DNA of 11,483 nucleotides from UBA830 sp036339975 (lineage in GTDB: Bacteria; Pseudomonadota; Alphaproteobacteria; MPNO01; UBA830): the NCBI GenBank assembly GCA_036339975.1, contig JAYYZV010000052.1, forward strand, positions 1 through 11,483, in the 5' to 3' direction. The position numbers were made by a program, and so were the translations under genes. Within the stretch, counting starts at the first letter, position 1. Each line of letters starts with the position of its first letter. The notes beneath the pieces were generated by a model. The model saw only the letters and a list, made by a program, of their open reading frames with translations. It was not told where the DNA came from and searched no databases. Of this stretch, positions 1-7,591 are shown one piece after another.

Positions 1-1
1 C

Positions 2-604
2 ACTAAAAATGCGATCACTTATGTTCAGGGACTTAAGGAAGTAGATCCCGGTCGTATAGGTCTGATCGGTACAAGCTTCGGCGCGGCGGTGACCGTCTAC
101 ACAGCAGGCGTGGATGAACGGGTGTCGGCTGCGATCTCATCCGGCGGCTGGGGCAACGGCGAACGTAAATTCCGCGGGCAGCACATTGGAGACGAAGCCT
201 GGACTGCCTTCACTGACATGATGGAGAACGGCCGCAGGCATTTCGCTGAAACTGGCGAAGCACTTATGGTATCGCGATACGACATCGTGCCTATTCCGGA
301 ACACCTGCGCCGTAACCTCGCGCCCGGTTCGGTGATGATGTTTCCCGCTGAAACGGCAATTAGTATGTACGAATTCAACGCAGACGACGTCGTCGGGCAA
401 ATCGCTCCACGACCACTTTTGCTTCTGCATAGCGCGGAGGACTCTGTTACTCCGACTGAGCAATCAATTGAGATGTTTAAACGCGCCGGACAGCCCACCG
501 ATCTGCATCTTGTTGCGGACGTAGATCATTTTATGTTCGGAGAGGCAAATCCCCGGGTCATCGCGATACTTCGGGATTGGCTGGAAAAATATTTCCCGGT
601 TTGA
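2..604 (+). CDS. alpha/beta-hydrolase family protein, 3' part (5' end outside window)
   Basis: The reading frame is open from the first bases of the window, so the start lies upstream; about 200 residues are visible. A nucleophile elbow G-T-S-F-G is centred on visible Ser25 (bases 74-76), preceded by the usual hydrophobic strand (RIGLIG). The other likely triad members follow in family order: an Asp at visible residue ~147, just after the strand LLLLHSAED, and a His at ~176 in DVDHFMFG. Between Ser and Asp lies a stretch of about 90 residues that probably forms a lid. This layout matches dienelactone-hydrolase or acetyl-esterase-like members of the superfamily. It is probably a cytosolic hydrolase of ester or peptide-like bonds, but the substrate cannot be read from the sequence. 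The downstream gene fadH is 105 bases away and in the same direction; a functional link is not evident. Family assignment is firm; specific function is unknown. Confidence 0.85.
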   Translation, partial: TKNAITYVQGLKEVDPGRIGLIGTSFGAAVTVYTAGVDERVSAAISSGGWGNGERKFRGQHIGDEAWTAFTDMMENGRRHFAETGEALMVSRYDIVPIPEHLRRNLAPGSVMMFPAETAISMYEFNADDVVGQIAPRPLLLLHSAEDSVTPTEQSIEMFKRAGQPTDLHLVADVDHFMFGEANPRVIAILRDWLEKYFPV

Positions 605-709
605 TTGATTTGGAACGTGGAACTATCTCAGGTCAGTGAAACTATTCCCAATTTAAATTCATAGTGTAGGTGCTAACTTAGCCAAATTTGACGCATTAGC
701 GGTACTACG

Positions 710-2737
710 ATGATAAATCCTTATTATTCCCATCTTTTTGAGCCACTAGATCTCGGGTTCACTACTCTAAAAAACCGGATCTTTATGGCATCTATGCACG
801 TTCGTTTTGAATTGCTGGGCAATGCTGCTGAACGCGCCGCGGCATTTTATTCAGAAAGAGCCAGAGGTGGCGCTGCTCTCATTGTTACGGGTGGCTACGG
901 TCCGAATGAGCAGGGTGCAATCGAAACAGGCGCCGATTGCCTTAATTCTCCGGCTCAAGTCGCGGACGAAAGAAAAATTACGACGGCGGTTCACGAAGCG
1001 GGCGGCAAAATTGTGCTTCAGATCTTACATGCAGGCCGTTACGCGAAAGTAGACGATCCAGTGGGTGCTTCGAGCATACCGTCACCAATCAATCCTCGCG
1101 AAATTCGCGCTCTCAGCACTGAGGAGGTGGAGCAGACGATAGAGGACTACGTAAACTGCGCCGCACTGGCTCAGCAGGCGGGTTATGACGGCGTCGAAAT
1201 CATGGGGTCGGAAGGTTACCTCATAAGCACTTTCTGCGCGGCTAGTACCAACGATAGAACCGATCATTGGGGCGGCAGTTTTAAAAACAGAATCCGTTTT
1301 CCGGTCGAAATTGTCAGGCGAGTGCGGGAACGCGTGGGCAATAATTTTATCATGCTATACCGGATTTCCGCGCTTGACCTGTTCGAAGGAGGGTTAACCG
1401 GCGAGGAAACGGAAACCCTTGCGCAGGAGATCGAAAAGGCCGGCGCCAATATTCTCACGACCGGCATCGGCTGGCATGAATCCCGCATACCAACCATCGC
1501 ACACATGGTTCCCCGCGGCGGCTGGCGACACGCTGCCCGCCGCATCAAGAACGCGGTTAACATACCCGTCGCCGCGACCAACCGGATCAACACGCCGGAA
1601 ACAGGCGAGGAACTACTAAGCAACGGCGATGCCGATATCGTCGCGCTGGGGCGTCAGATGCTTGCCGATCCGCACTTTGCCCGGAAGGCGGAGGCCGGCA
1701 ACGCTGACGCAATCAATACCTGCATCGGGTGTAATCAGGCCTGTCTCGATTATATTTTTGCTGACAAGGCATCCACCTGCCTAGTGAACCCGTTTGCCGG
1801 CCGTGAACTTGATTTCGCCCAGAAAAAAACCGAGGAGCCAAAAAAACTGGCCGTCGTAGGTGCGGGCCCGGCTGGAATGTCGGCCGCTCTCACGGCAGCT
1901 GAAAGGGGTCATACCGTGACTCTTTTTGAGGGCAGTGACGAGTTCGGCGGCCAGTTCAATCTGGCAAAACGTATCCCCGGGAAAGAAGACTTCGATGAGA
2001 CCATCCGCTATTTCCGCACACGCCTAGCCGAAGAAAGTGTCGAAGCCCGCCTGAATTCGCGTCCAACCGCTGCTGACCTGAAAAGGGACGGCTTTGACCA
2101 CGTCATAGTGGCAACCGGTGTTTCCCCGCGCCCCCTCGACATCGAGGGCGCGGGACGTGAGAACGTCATCAGCTACATCGATGCTCTACGCGAACGAAAG
2201 TCAGTCGGCCAAAACGTCGCCATCATCGGTTCCGGCGGGATTGGTTTCGACGTTGCGGAGTTCGTCACCAGCCGGCACACCAAGGATCCTTTGCCCATCG
2301 ACGAATTCTTGGCCCATTGGGGCATCGACAAGGACCACAAAACACCGGGTGGTATGAAGTTACCCACGCGTGAGGCAGTCACCCGGAATGTGACGATGCT
2401 TCAGAGGACGGACACCAGACCGGGGAAATCCCTTGGACTGACGACCGGTTGGGTCGTACGTAGCGAACTGAAATCGCGCGGCGTCCGGAACATCACCGGG
2501 GTCACCTACAATCGTATCGACGATGCCGGCCTGCATATTACTGTCGGTGGCGAAGATTCTGTGATCCCGGTGGATACGGTCATCGTCTGTGCTGGCCAAG
2601 AGCCCGAAAACACTCTGTACAAGGATCTAATAGCGGCAGGCCTACCTGCAACGGTTATTGGGGGGGCGGAGAAATCGGCAGGGCTTGATGCCTTGCGGGC
2701 AATTCGGCAGGGCATGGAAGTCGCACTAGCGCTATAG
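710..2737 (+). CDS. fadH: 2,4-dienoyl-CoA reductase (NADPH), FadH type
   Basis: This 675-residue protein follows E. coli FadH along its whole length, as recalled from knowledge of that family. FadH reduces 2,4-dienoyl-CoA to enoyl-CoA with NADPH, so that unsaturated fatty acids with even-position double bonds can pass through beta-oxidation; it acts in the cytosol. Domains: an FMN-binding TIM barrel (about residues 5-330); a 4Fe-4S cluster site with Cys338, Cys341, Cys345 and Cys357 (C-x2-C-x3-C-x11-C); an FAD-binding Rossmann motif GAGPAG (384-389); and an NADPH-binding motif GSGGIG (507-512). Residues matching the catalytic Tyr166 and His252 of E. coli are present as Tyr170 (MGSEGY) and His256 (GWHE). 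The ATG at 710 gives the conserved N-terminus (FEPLDLGFTTLKNR) but has no clear Shine-Dalgarno sequence. Trimethylamine dehydrogenase and other Old Yellow Enzyme relatives share the fold, but the active-site blocks favour FadH. No other beta-oxidation gene is visible nearby. Confidence 0.93.
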   Translation: MINPYYSHLFEPLDLGFTTLKNRIFMASMHVRFELLGNAAERAAAFYSERARGGAALIVTGGYGPNEQGAIETGADCLNSPAQVADERKITTAVHEAGGKIVLQILHAGRYAKVDDPVGASSIPSPINPREIRALSTEEVEQTIEDYVNCAALAQQAGYDGVEIMGSEGYLISTFCAASTNDRTDHWGGSFKNRIRFPVEIVRRVRERVGNNFIMLYRISALDLFEGGLTGEETETLAQEIEKAGANILTTGIGWHESRIPTIAHMVPRGGWRHAARRIKNAVNIPVAATNRINTPETGEELLSNGDADIVALGRQMLADPHFARKAEAGNADAINTCIGCNQACLDYIFADKASTCLVNPFAGRELDFAQKKTEEPKKLAVVGAGPAGMSAALTAAERGHTVTLFEGSDEFGGQFNLAKRIPGKEDFDETIRYFRTRLAEESVEARLNSRPTAADLKRDGFDHVIVATGVSPRPLDIEGAGRENVISYIDALRERKSVGQNVAIIGSGGIGFDVAEFVTSRHTKDPLPIDEFLAHWGIDKDHKTPGGMKLPTREAVTRNVTMLQRTDTRPGKSLGLTTGWVVRSELKSRGVRNITGVTYNRIDDAGLHITVGGEDSVIPVDTVIVCAGQEPENTLYKDLIAAGLPATVIGGAEKSAGLDALRAIRQGMEVALAL

Positions 2738-2761
2738 CTATTCTTCGTAAACAGTCGAGGG

Positions 2762-4588
2762 CTACTCATTCGATAGTCCCGCTCGTTTGGCCGCTTCCTG
2801 CTGCTCACGCCACATTGCGGCATATATCCCATCGCCGGAAACGAGTTCCGTGTGCCCACCGCGCTCGACGATGTGCCCGTCGCTAATTACAATAATTTCG
2901 TCGGCGTCGATCACGGTCGACAGCCGGTGGGCTATCACGAGCGTCGTCCGGTCGCGCGACACCAACTGCAGCGCTAATTGAATCTCCCGCTCGGTACTCG
3001 TATCCAAGGCGGAAGTCGCCTCATCGAACAGCAGTATGCGGGGATCTTTTAGGATTGTCCGCGCGATCGCGACCCGCTGTTTTTCCCCACCCGATAGTTT
3101 CAGCCCCCGTTCACCGACGAGGGTCCTATATCCGTCAGGGGACGCCATGATGAAATCATGAATAGAAGCCAGCTTGGCGGCCTCTTGGATTTCGTCAAAC
3201 GTCGCGTCGGGACGGCCATAGGCGATGTTATATTCAATCGTATCGTTGAACAGGACTGAGTCCTGTGGCACAACACCGATTGCCCCGCGGAGGCTCGATT
3301 GCTGAATATTTCGCACATCCTCGCCTTCGATCCTTACCGTACCCTGGTCTACATCATAAAACCGGAACAAAAGCCGCCCGACGGTCGTTTTACCGGCCCC
3401 GCTGGGGCCGACGATGGCAACTTTTTGGCCAGGCTCTGCACGGAAACTGACGCCATCAAGCACCTGACGCCGCGGATCGTATCCAAAGGAAACCGCATCG
3501 AATTCAACCACACCGTCGCCCCGGGGGAGGGGAATGGCATCGTCCCGGTCTCGGATCTCGGCACTCATTGTTAGGAGATAGAACAGGGCCTCCATGTCAA
3601 TTAGCGATTGTTTAATTTCGCGATAGACGAACCCGAGAAAATTCAAAGGAATATAAAGCTGTATCAGATACGTGTTGACCATCACGAACTCGCCAATAGT
3701 CATGGTGCCGGCAACCACGTCGCGTCCCGCCATCAAGACGATGATCGTCAGTCCTAAACCGATGATGAATGCTTGCCCAATATTCAGTAGGGATAGGCTG
3801 ACCTTGCTGATAACCGAAGCCCGTTCGTATTGCTTTAGCGCGTTGTCGTATCGACCTGCTTCAAAAGCTTCGTTACCGAAATACTTGACAGTCTCGTAGT
3901 TCAGTAAGCTGTCAATCGCGCGATTATTAGCGCGCTGATCGGTCTCGTTCATCTCCCGACGCCATTTAAGTCGCCATTCGGTAACAATCATGGTGTAGGC
4001 GATATAGGTAATGATGGAGACGAATGTGACGAAAGCGTACCAAAAGCTAAACAACCCCCAAAGGATCCCGCAGACCAGCACGATTTCCAGCAATGTCGGC
4101 AGAATGTTGAACAACATGAAGCGCAGCAAGAAATCAATTGCCTTGGTTCCGCGCTCAACAGCGTGCGAAAGGCCGCCAGTCTGGCGTTCGAGGTGGTATC
4201 GCAGCGCCAGACTATGCAGATGCTGAAAAGTTTTCAGCGCCACGTCCCGGATGGCTCGCTGCGCAACCTTGGTGAAAACCGCATCACGCAGTTCGGCAAA
4301 AGCGATGGACAACACGCGTAATGCGCCAAAAGCGACGATCAGGGCAACGGGGAGCAAGAGGGCTTCATTCTTACCGACACTGAAAACGTCCACGATCTGT
4401 CCGTACAGTATCGGGATGTAGACGGTCGCCACCTTGGCTGCCGCTAGCAGAAAAAGCGCCGCAACTACGCGGAGCTTGGCTTCGACACCCCCACGGGTCC
4501 AGAGATAGGGTGCCAAGGACTTCAGCGCGCCCCATTCGAAGCCGCCGCCTTCCTTGCGACCCGATAATGACCTGTTTTCGTTCGTCAT
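2762..4588 (-). CDS. atm1: Atm1/HMT-type ABC exporter (fused membrane and ATPase half-transporter)
   Basis: An inner-membrane half-transporter of 608 residues that would work as a homodimer. Six membrane segments are visible (roughly residues 39-68, 78-97, 159-178, 180-200, 264-286 and 296-321), followed by a nucleotide-binding domain. That domain has Walker A GPSGAGKTT (394-402), Q-loop Gln442, signature LSGGE (498-502), Walker B ILLFDE (518-523) and switch His554. The block NYETVKYFGNE (230-240) and the region PLNFLGFVYREIKQ are typical of the Atm1/ABCB7/HMT1 branch. Members of that branch export glutathione-linked sulfur or metal compounds, in iron-sulfur metabolism or heavy-metal tolerance; which applies here is inference. 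I chose the ATG at 4588 because the N-terminus then matches the length of Novosphingobium Atm1; the frame also allows a start at 4654 (630 residues). Neither start has a good ribosome binding site. The gene is convergent with fadH and divergent from the ElyC-like gene. Confidence 0.9.
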   Translation of the reverse strand: MTNENRSLSGRKEGGGFEWGALKSLAPYLWTRGGVEAKLRVVAALFLLAAAKVATVYIPILYGQIVDVFSVGKNEALLLPVALIVAFGALRVLSIAFAELRDAVFTKVAQRAIRDVALKTFQHLHSLALRYHLERQTGGLSHAVERGTKAIDFLLRFMLFNILPTLLEIVLVCGILWGLFSFWYAFVTFVSIITYIAYTMIVTEWRLKWRREMNETDQRANNRAIDSLLNYETVKYFGNEAFEAGRYDNALKQYERASVISKVSLSLLNIGQAFIIGLGLTIIVLMAGRDVVAGTMTIGEFVMVNTYLIQLYIPLNFLGFVYREIKQSLIDMEALFYLLTMSAEIRDRDDAIPLPRGDGVVEFDAVSFGYDPRRQVLDGVSFRAEPGQKVAIVGPSGAGKTTVGRLLFRFYDVDQGTVRIEGEDVRNIQQSSLRGAIGVVPQDSVLFNDTIEYNIAYGRPDATFDEIQEAAKLASIHDFIMASPDGYRTLVGERGLKLSGGEKQRVAIARTILKDPRILLFDEATSALDTSTEREIQLALQLVSRDRTTLVIAHRLSTVIDADEIIVISDGHIVERGGHTELVSGDGIYAAMWREQQEAAKRAGLSNE

Positions 4589-4687
4589 ACGGGAATTTTT
4601 ACAAACTTGTCGGTATAGTAATGATATAGGTCCATACGACCCTGCTGACCACACCCGTTCGCTCTTTCAGGATAACTCCGGTCTCCA
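4589..4687. promoter_or_regulatory. divergent intergenic region, probable promoters for atm1 and the ElyC-like operon
   Basis: These 99 bases separate two divergent start codons, so promoters for both directions most likely lie here. The part at 4596-4630 is AT-rich and contains TATA-like hexamers on the + strand (4614-4619 and 4625-4630). None is paired with a good -35 box at normal spacing, so no exact promoter is called. If the atm1 gene really starts at 4654, the region shrinks to 33 bases. The call rests mainly on gene orientation. Confidence 0.35.
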
Positions 4688-5494
4688 ATGTTCGTTTTCT
4701 CAAAACTTTTCTGGATTATTGCAAACCCGGCAAACATTTTCGTCTTTCTTCTGGTGTTCGGTTCAGCTCTGTTACTTACGCGTTTTCGTCGCACAGGCCG
4801 AAAACTTGTTTTGGGCGCCTCCGCGATCTTGGTGTTTTTCGCAATCCTACCCATCGGTGGATGGCTGACTGAGCAACTAGAAAACCGATTCCCGGGGAAC
4901 CCCGAAATTCCGTCCGACGTCGCTGGCATCATCATGCTCGGCGGCACAATCAACCAGCATATTACCTCTAGCCGCCAACAGCCCTCTCTAACCGCTGGCG
5001 GCGAGAGGTTTAACGAATTCATGTACCTCGCGCGCCGTTTCCCAAATGCAAGACTAATCTTTACGGGCGGATCCGGTTCAATAATAGATCAAAGCTTCAA
5101 AGAGGCATCCGCGGCAAAGTTTTTATTTGATCGTATGGGCGTGAAAGAAGGCCGGGTTAAATACGAGAACAATTCCCGAAACACCTATGAAAATGCCGTT
5201 CTAAGCCGCCCCCTTGCGGGTAATCTTATTACCCGCAAATGGGTTCTCGTGACCTCCGCTTTGCACATGCCGCGGGCAGTAGGTGTGTTCAGAAAAGCCG
5301 GCTGGAATATATTGCCGTATCCCGTGGATTACCTTACAGACGGCTCGGGATCATTTCAGGTCGGATTTCAACCGCTAAATGGAATGGCCACGATTAACCG
5401 CGGTGTGCGGGAGTGGGTCGGCCTGTTGGCATATTGGGCCCTTGGCCGAATTGATACTTTTTTTCCGAAACCGGACATAATCACGGACAATTGA
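4688..5494 (+). CDS. ElyC/YdcF-like DUF218 membrane protein
   Basis: A 268-residue protein with two N-terminal membrane segments (about residues 7-30 and 39-58) and a soluble DUF218 domain. Conserved DUF218 blocks are visible: IIMLGG (81-86), LIFTGGSG (123-130), SRNTYENA (163-170) and LVTSALHMPRA (187-197). Size and layout match E. coli ElyC, an inner-membrane factor needed for envelope integrity and linked to the lipid-carrier step of peptidoglycan synthesis. SanA and YdcF are shorter relatives. The enzymatic activity of the family is not settled, so none is assigned. The gene is the first of a run of same-strand envelope genes, 65 bases upstream of mltB, which fits an envelope role. The ATG at 4688 lacks an obvious Shine-Dalgarno sequence but gives a sensible first membrane helix. 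Confidence 0.82.
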   Translation: MFVFSKLFWIIANPANIFVFLLVFGSALLLTRFRRTGRKLVLGASAILVFFAILPIGGWLTEQLENRFPGNPEIPSDVAGIIMLGGTINQHITSSRQQPSLTAGGERFNEFMYLARRFPNARLIFTGGSGSIIDQSFKEASAAKFLFDRMGVKEGRVKYENNSRNTYENAVLSRPLAGNLITRKWVLVTSALHMPRAVGVFRKAGWNILPYPVDYLTDGSGSFQVGFQPLNGMATINRGVREWVGLLAYWALGRIDTFFPKPDIITDN

Positions 5495-5559
5495 GTCGCG
5501 AGTCGGCCGCTACTGTGGCACTTAATTAGCTTGCTCGTTGACCTAAATAGCTTCGGCTC

Positions 5560-6579
5560 ATGAAACGCCTCTTTTTTCTGCTCGCAGGGCTCGCAACCGT
5601 ATCGCTGGTTTTTTCAGACAAATCAGCCGCGAATCCAAAGGGAGATTTTCAAACTTGGCTGGCCGGTGTCCGCGCCGAAGCGCTGGAAGGCGGAATTAGT
5701 CCGAACGTCGTAAAACAACTTCTGACGGATGTTCAGCCCAATCGTCGCGTGATTAAAAGGGATCGCAGTCAGGCAGAGTTCAAGCTTACACTCTCCATCT
5801 ACCGTAAGAGAGTTGTTACACCCACCAATATATCCGTCGGGCGAAAGAAAGCTGCTAAACACCGCAACCTTCTCCGAGCCGTTTCGAAAAAATACGGGGT
5901 CCAACCTCGGTTCATTATGGCCATCTGGGGTATCGAAACCCGCTACGGCGCTGTGGAAGCGAATGTCCCACTGGTATCTTCGCTCGCCACGCTGGCCTAT
6001 GACGCACGTCGATCAAAATTCTTTCGGAAACAACTTTTTGACACACTACAGATGGTCAACAAAGGATATATTGGGGCCGATAGTCTGTTCGGATCTTGGG
6101 CAGGGGCAATGGGACAACCACAATTCATGCCGTCTAGCTATCTTGCTTATGCCCAAGATTTCGACGGGGACGGACGCCGCGATATATGGAAAAACGAAGG
6201 CGATGTCTTTGCGTCCATAGCGAACTATCTTGCCAGCCATGGCTGGAACGAAAATCTTACGTGGGGTCGTATGGTTTTGGCCCCCGCGACCCTTGTGAGG
6301 TCTCTGGCAAAACCGTCACGGCGCTCGGCGCCGGGCTGCCGGGCACGAACTTCGGAACGTAAAACGCTCAGCGATTGGCAGAAACTAGGACTTCGTCGTG
6401 CAGACGGCACCGACCTTCCTGTGGCAAATTTATCAGCGGCACTGGTACTTCCGGATGGACCAAAAGGCGAGGCCTATATTGTCTATAGTAATTATGCCGC
6501 AATCATGGCCTACAATTGCGCGCATCTATACGCCATCACGGTCGGAACTCTTGCCGACAGCATTGGAACAGTTAAATGA
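5560..6579 (+). CDS. mltB: MltB-type lytic murein transglycosylase
   Basis: A periplasmic enzyme that cleaves the MurNAc-GlcNAc bond of peptidoglycan and forms 1,6-anhydro-MurNAc ends. The 339-residue product begins with a signal peptide (about 1-24, hydrophobic core LFFLLAGLATVSLVF). There is no lipobox cysteine, so it is probably soluble rather than lipid-anchored like E. coli MltB. The catalytic Glu is Glu126 in AIWGIETRYG. GAMGQPQFMPSSY (182-194) is the substrate-site block of this family, and DFDGDGRRDIW (200-210) resembles the calcium loop known from E. coli MltB. The C-terminal block (SDWQKLGLRRADGTDLP, then YIVYSNYAAIMAYN) is the short domain common in alphaproteobacterial members. 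Residues about 248-267 (bases 6301-6360) are unusual, rich in Arg, Ser and Pro, and look out of frame; see findings. The stop overlaps the rlpA start by 4 bases (ATGA), which suggests translational coupling. Confidence 0.9.
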   Translation: MKRLFFLLAGLATVSLVFSDKSAANPKGDFQTWLAGVRAEALEGGISPNVVKQLLTDVQPNRRVIKRDRSQAEFKLTLSIYRKRVVTPTNISVGRKKAAKHRNLLRAVSKKYGVQPRFIMAIWGIETRYGAVEANVPLVSSLATLAYDARRSKFFRKQLFDTLQMVNKGYIGADSLFGSWAGAMGQPQFMPSSYLAYAQDFDGDGRRDIWKNEGDVFASIANYLASHGWNENLTWGRMVLAPATLVRSLAKPSRRSAPGCRARTSERKTLSDWQKLGLRRADGTDLPVANLSAALVLPDGPKGEAYIVYSNYAAIMAYNCAHLYAITVGTLADSIGTVK

Positions 6580-7523
6580 AGTGTTTCGCAAACTTTAGAA
6601 TATACGCGCTGCTCATCGCCAGCACATTTGTACTGCTTGCCTGCGCCGAAACTCAATTGATTGTTCACAGTGCGAAGGAAATCTCCGGAATGGCCAAAGG
6701 CCCGGTGCCAAAAACAAAAGGTTACTACAAGGTCGGCAAACCCTACCGGATTCAGAACACTTGGTACTATCCTGCCGAAAATTTCAATTATTCGGAAACT
6801 GGCATCGCGTCTTGGTATGGGCCGAAATTCCACCGCCGGAAAACAGCAAACGGCGAAACCTTCGATATGAATACGCTCACGGCCGCGCATCGAACGCTGC
6901 CCATGCCGAGCCTTGTCCGTGTGATAAATCTCAGCAATGGGCGTTCACTTAAACTTCGGGTGAATGACCGCGGACCGTTTGCCCGAAATCGTATCATCGA
7001 CGTCTCCCGTAGGGCGGCTCAGCTTCTCGGATTTCAGCGACAAGGAACAGCAAGGGTCCGCGTTGAAATAGTCGCCGATGAAAGCCAACGAATGAAGTTG
7101 CTCGCATTGAATAAAAAAATTTCATCGCGTGAACAAATCGTTGCCGGCCCGGTTACGCGGGAACCTGTCATCCATCATGCGCTTGGCGGACAAAAGAAGA
7201 AGTCAACACCCGGGGCCCAAGTCGTAAAACGCGTAGCTGCCAAAGTCGATCAAGATGAACTCGTAGCTGTCGAAAAAGTGCCAGTCGCTGATACCAGCCA
7301 GATGTACGTCCAGGTGGGTGCCTACATTGACTTCGCCAATGCATCAAAAGTTCGGGGTACTTTGTCTCGGTACGGCCCGGCGTGGTTGAGCGAGAAGGAA
7401 GTGGGCCGACAAAAATTCTTCAGAGTGCGTATAGGTCCTATACTTACGCTCGAGCGCGCGGACAGCGTCCTTTCCCGGCTTATCTCTTCCGGGTTTCCAA
7501 AGGCCCGTATCGTCGTAGACTAG
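6576..7523 (+). CDS. rlpA: RlpA septal lipoprotein, lytic transglycosylase with SPOR domain
   Basis: A 315-residue outer-membrane lipoprotein. The signal sequence ends in a lipobox (LLAC) with Cys23 as the lipidated residue; Ala at +2 does not retain it in the inner membrane. The double-psi beta-barrel domain covers about residues 74-166 (GIASWYG, ANGETFD, AAHRTLP, VNDRGPF). Glu94 and Asp131 correspond to the acidic active-site residues known from Pseudomonas RlpA, which cuts glycan strands lacking stem peptides. A linker of roughly 75 residues leads to a C-terminal SPOR domain (about 242-315, starting MYVQVGAY), which binds such denuded glycan at the division septum. A GGAA at 6565-6568 lies 7 bases before the start, inside the mltB coding end. 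The adjacency with mltB and dacA recurs in Pseudomonas, and rlpA-dacA also occurs in E. coli. Confidence 0.94.
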   Translation: MKCFANFRIYALLIASTFVLLACAETQLIVHSAKEISGMAKGPVPKTKGYYKVGKPYRIQNTWYYPAENFNYSETGIASWYGPKFHRRKTANGETFDMNTLTAAHRTLPMPSLVRVINLSNGRSLKLRVNDRGPFARNRIIDVSRRAAQLLGFQRQGTARVRVEIVADESQRMKLLALNKKISSREQIVAGPVTREPVIHHALGGQKKKSTPGAQVVKRVAAKVDQDELVAVEKVPVADTSQMYVQVGAYIDFANASKVRGTLSRYGPAWLSEKEVGRQKFFRVRIGPILTLERADSVLSRLISSGFPKARIVVD

Positions 7524-7591
7524 TATTTCCCTGCCACGGATAGGTCATAATCTACGCCAATAATCACGCCGACATGGAACGGAAATCGAAT

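Noticed and set aside
97..498. Antisense open frame opposite the alpha/beta-hydrolase
   Set aside because: The plus-strand frame carries a full Ser-Asp-His arrangement; the antisense product has no recognisable domain.
605..709. Possible fadH promoter and small palindromes (650-659, and 672-682 with a 1-base centre)
   Set aside because: The best -35/-10 pair (TTGATT 601-606, TATCTC 624-629) matches the consensus poorly at -10, and the palindromes are too short to call as operator or terminator.
7524..7591. CATAAT hexamer at 7546-7551 as a dacA promoter
   Set aside because: The hexamer at the right distance upstream (7523-7528) does not resemble a -35 box, and the gene is probably read through from rlpA.
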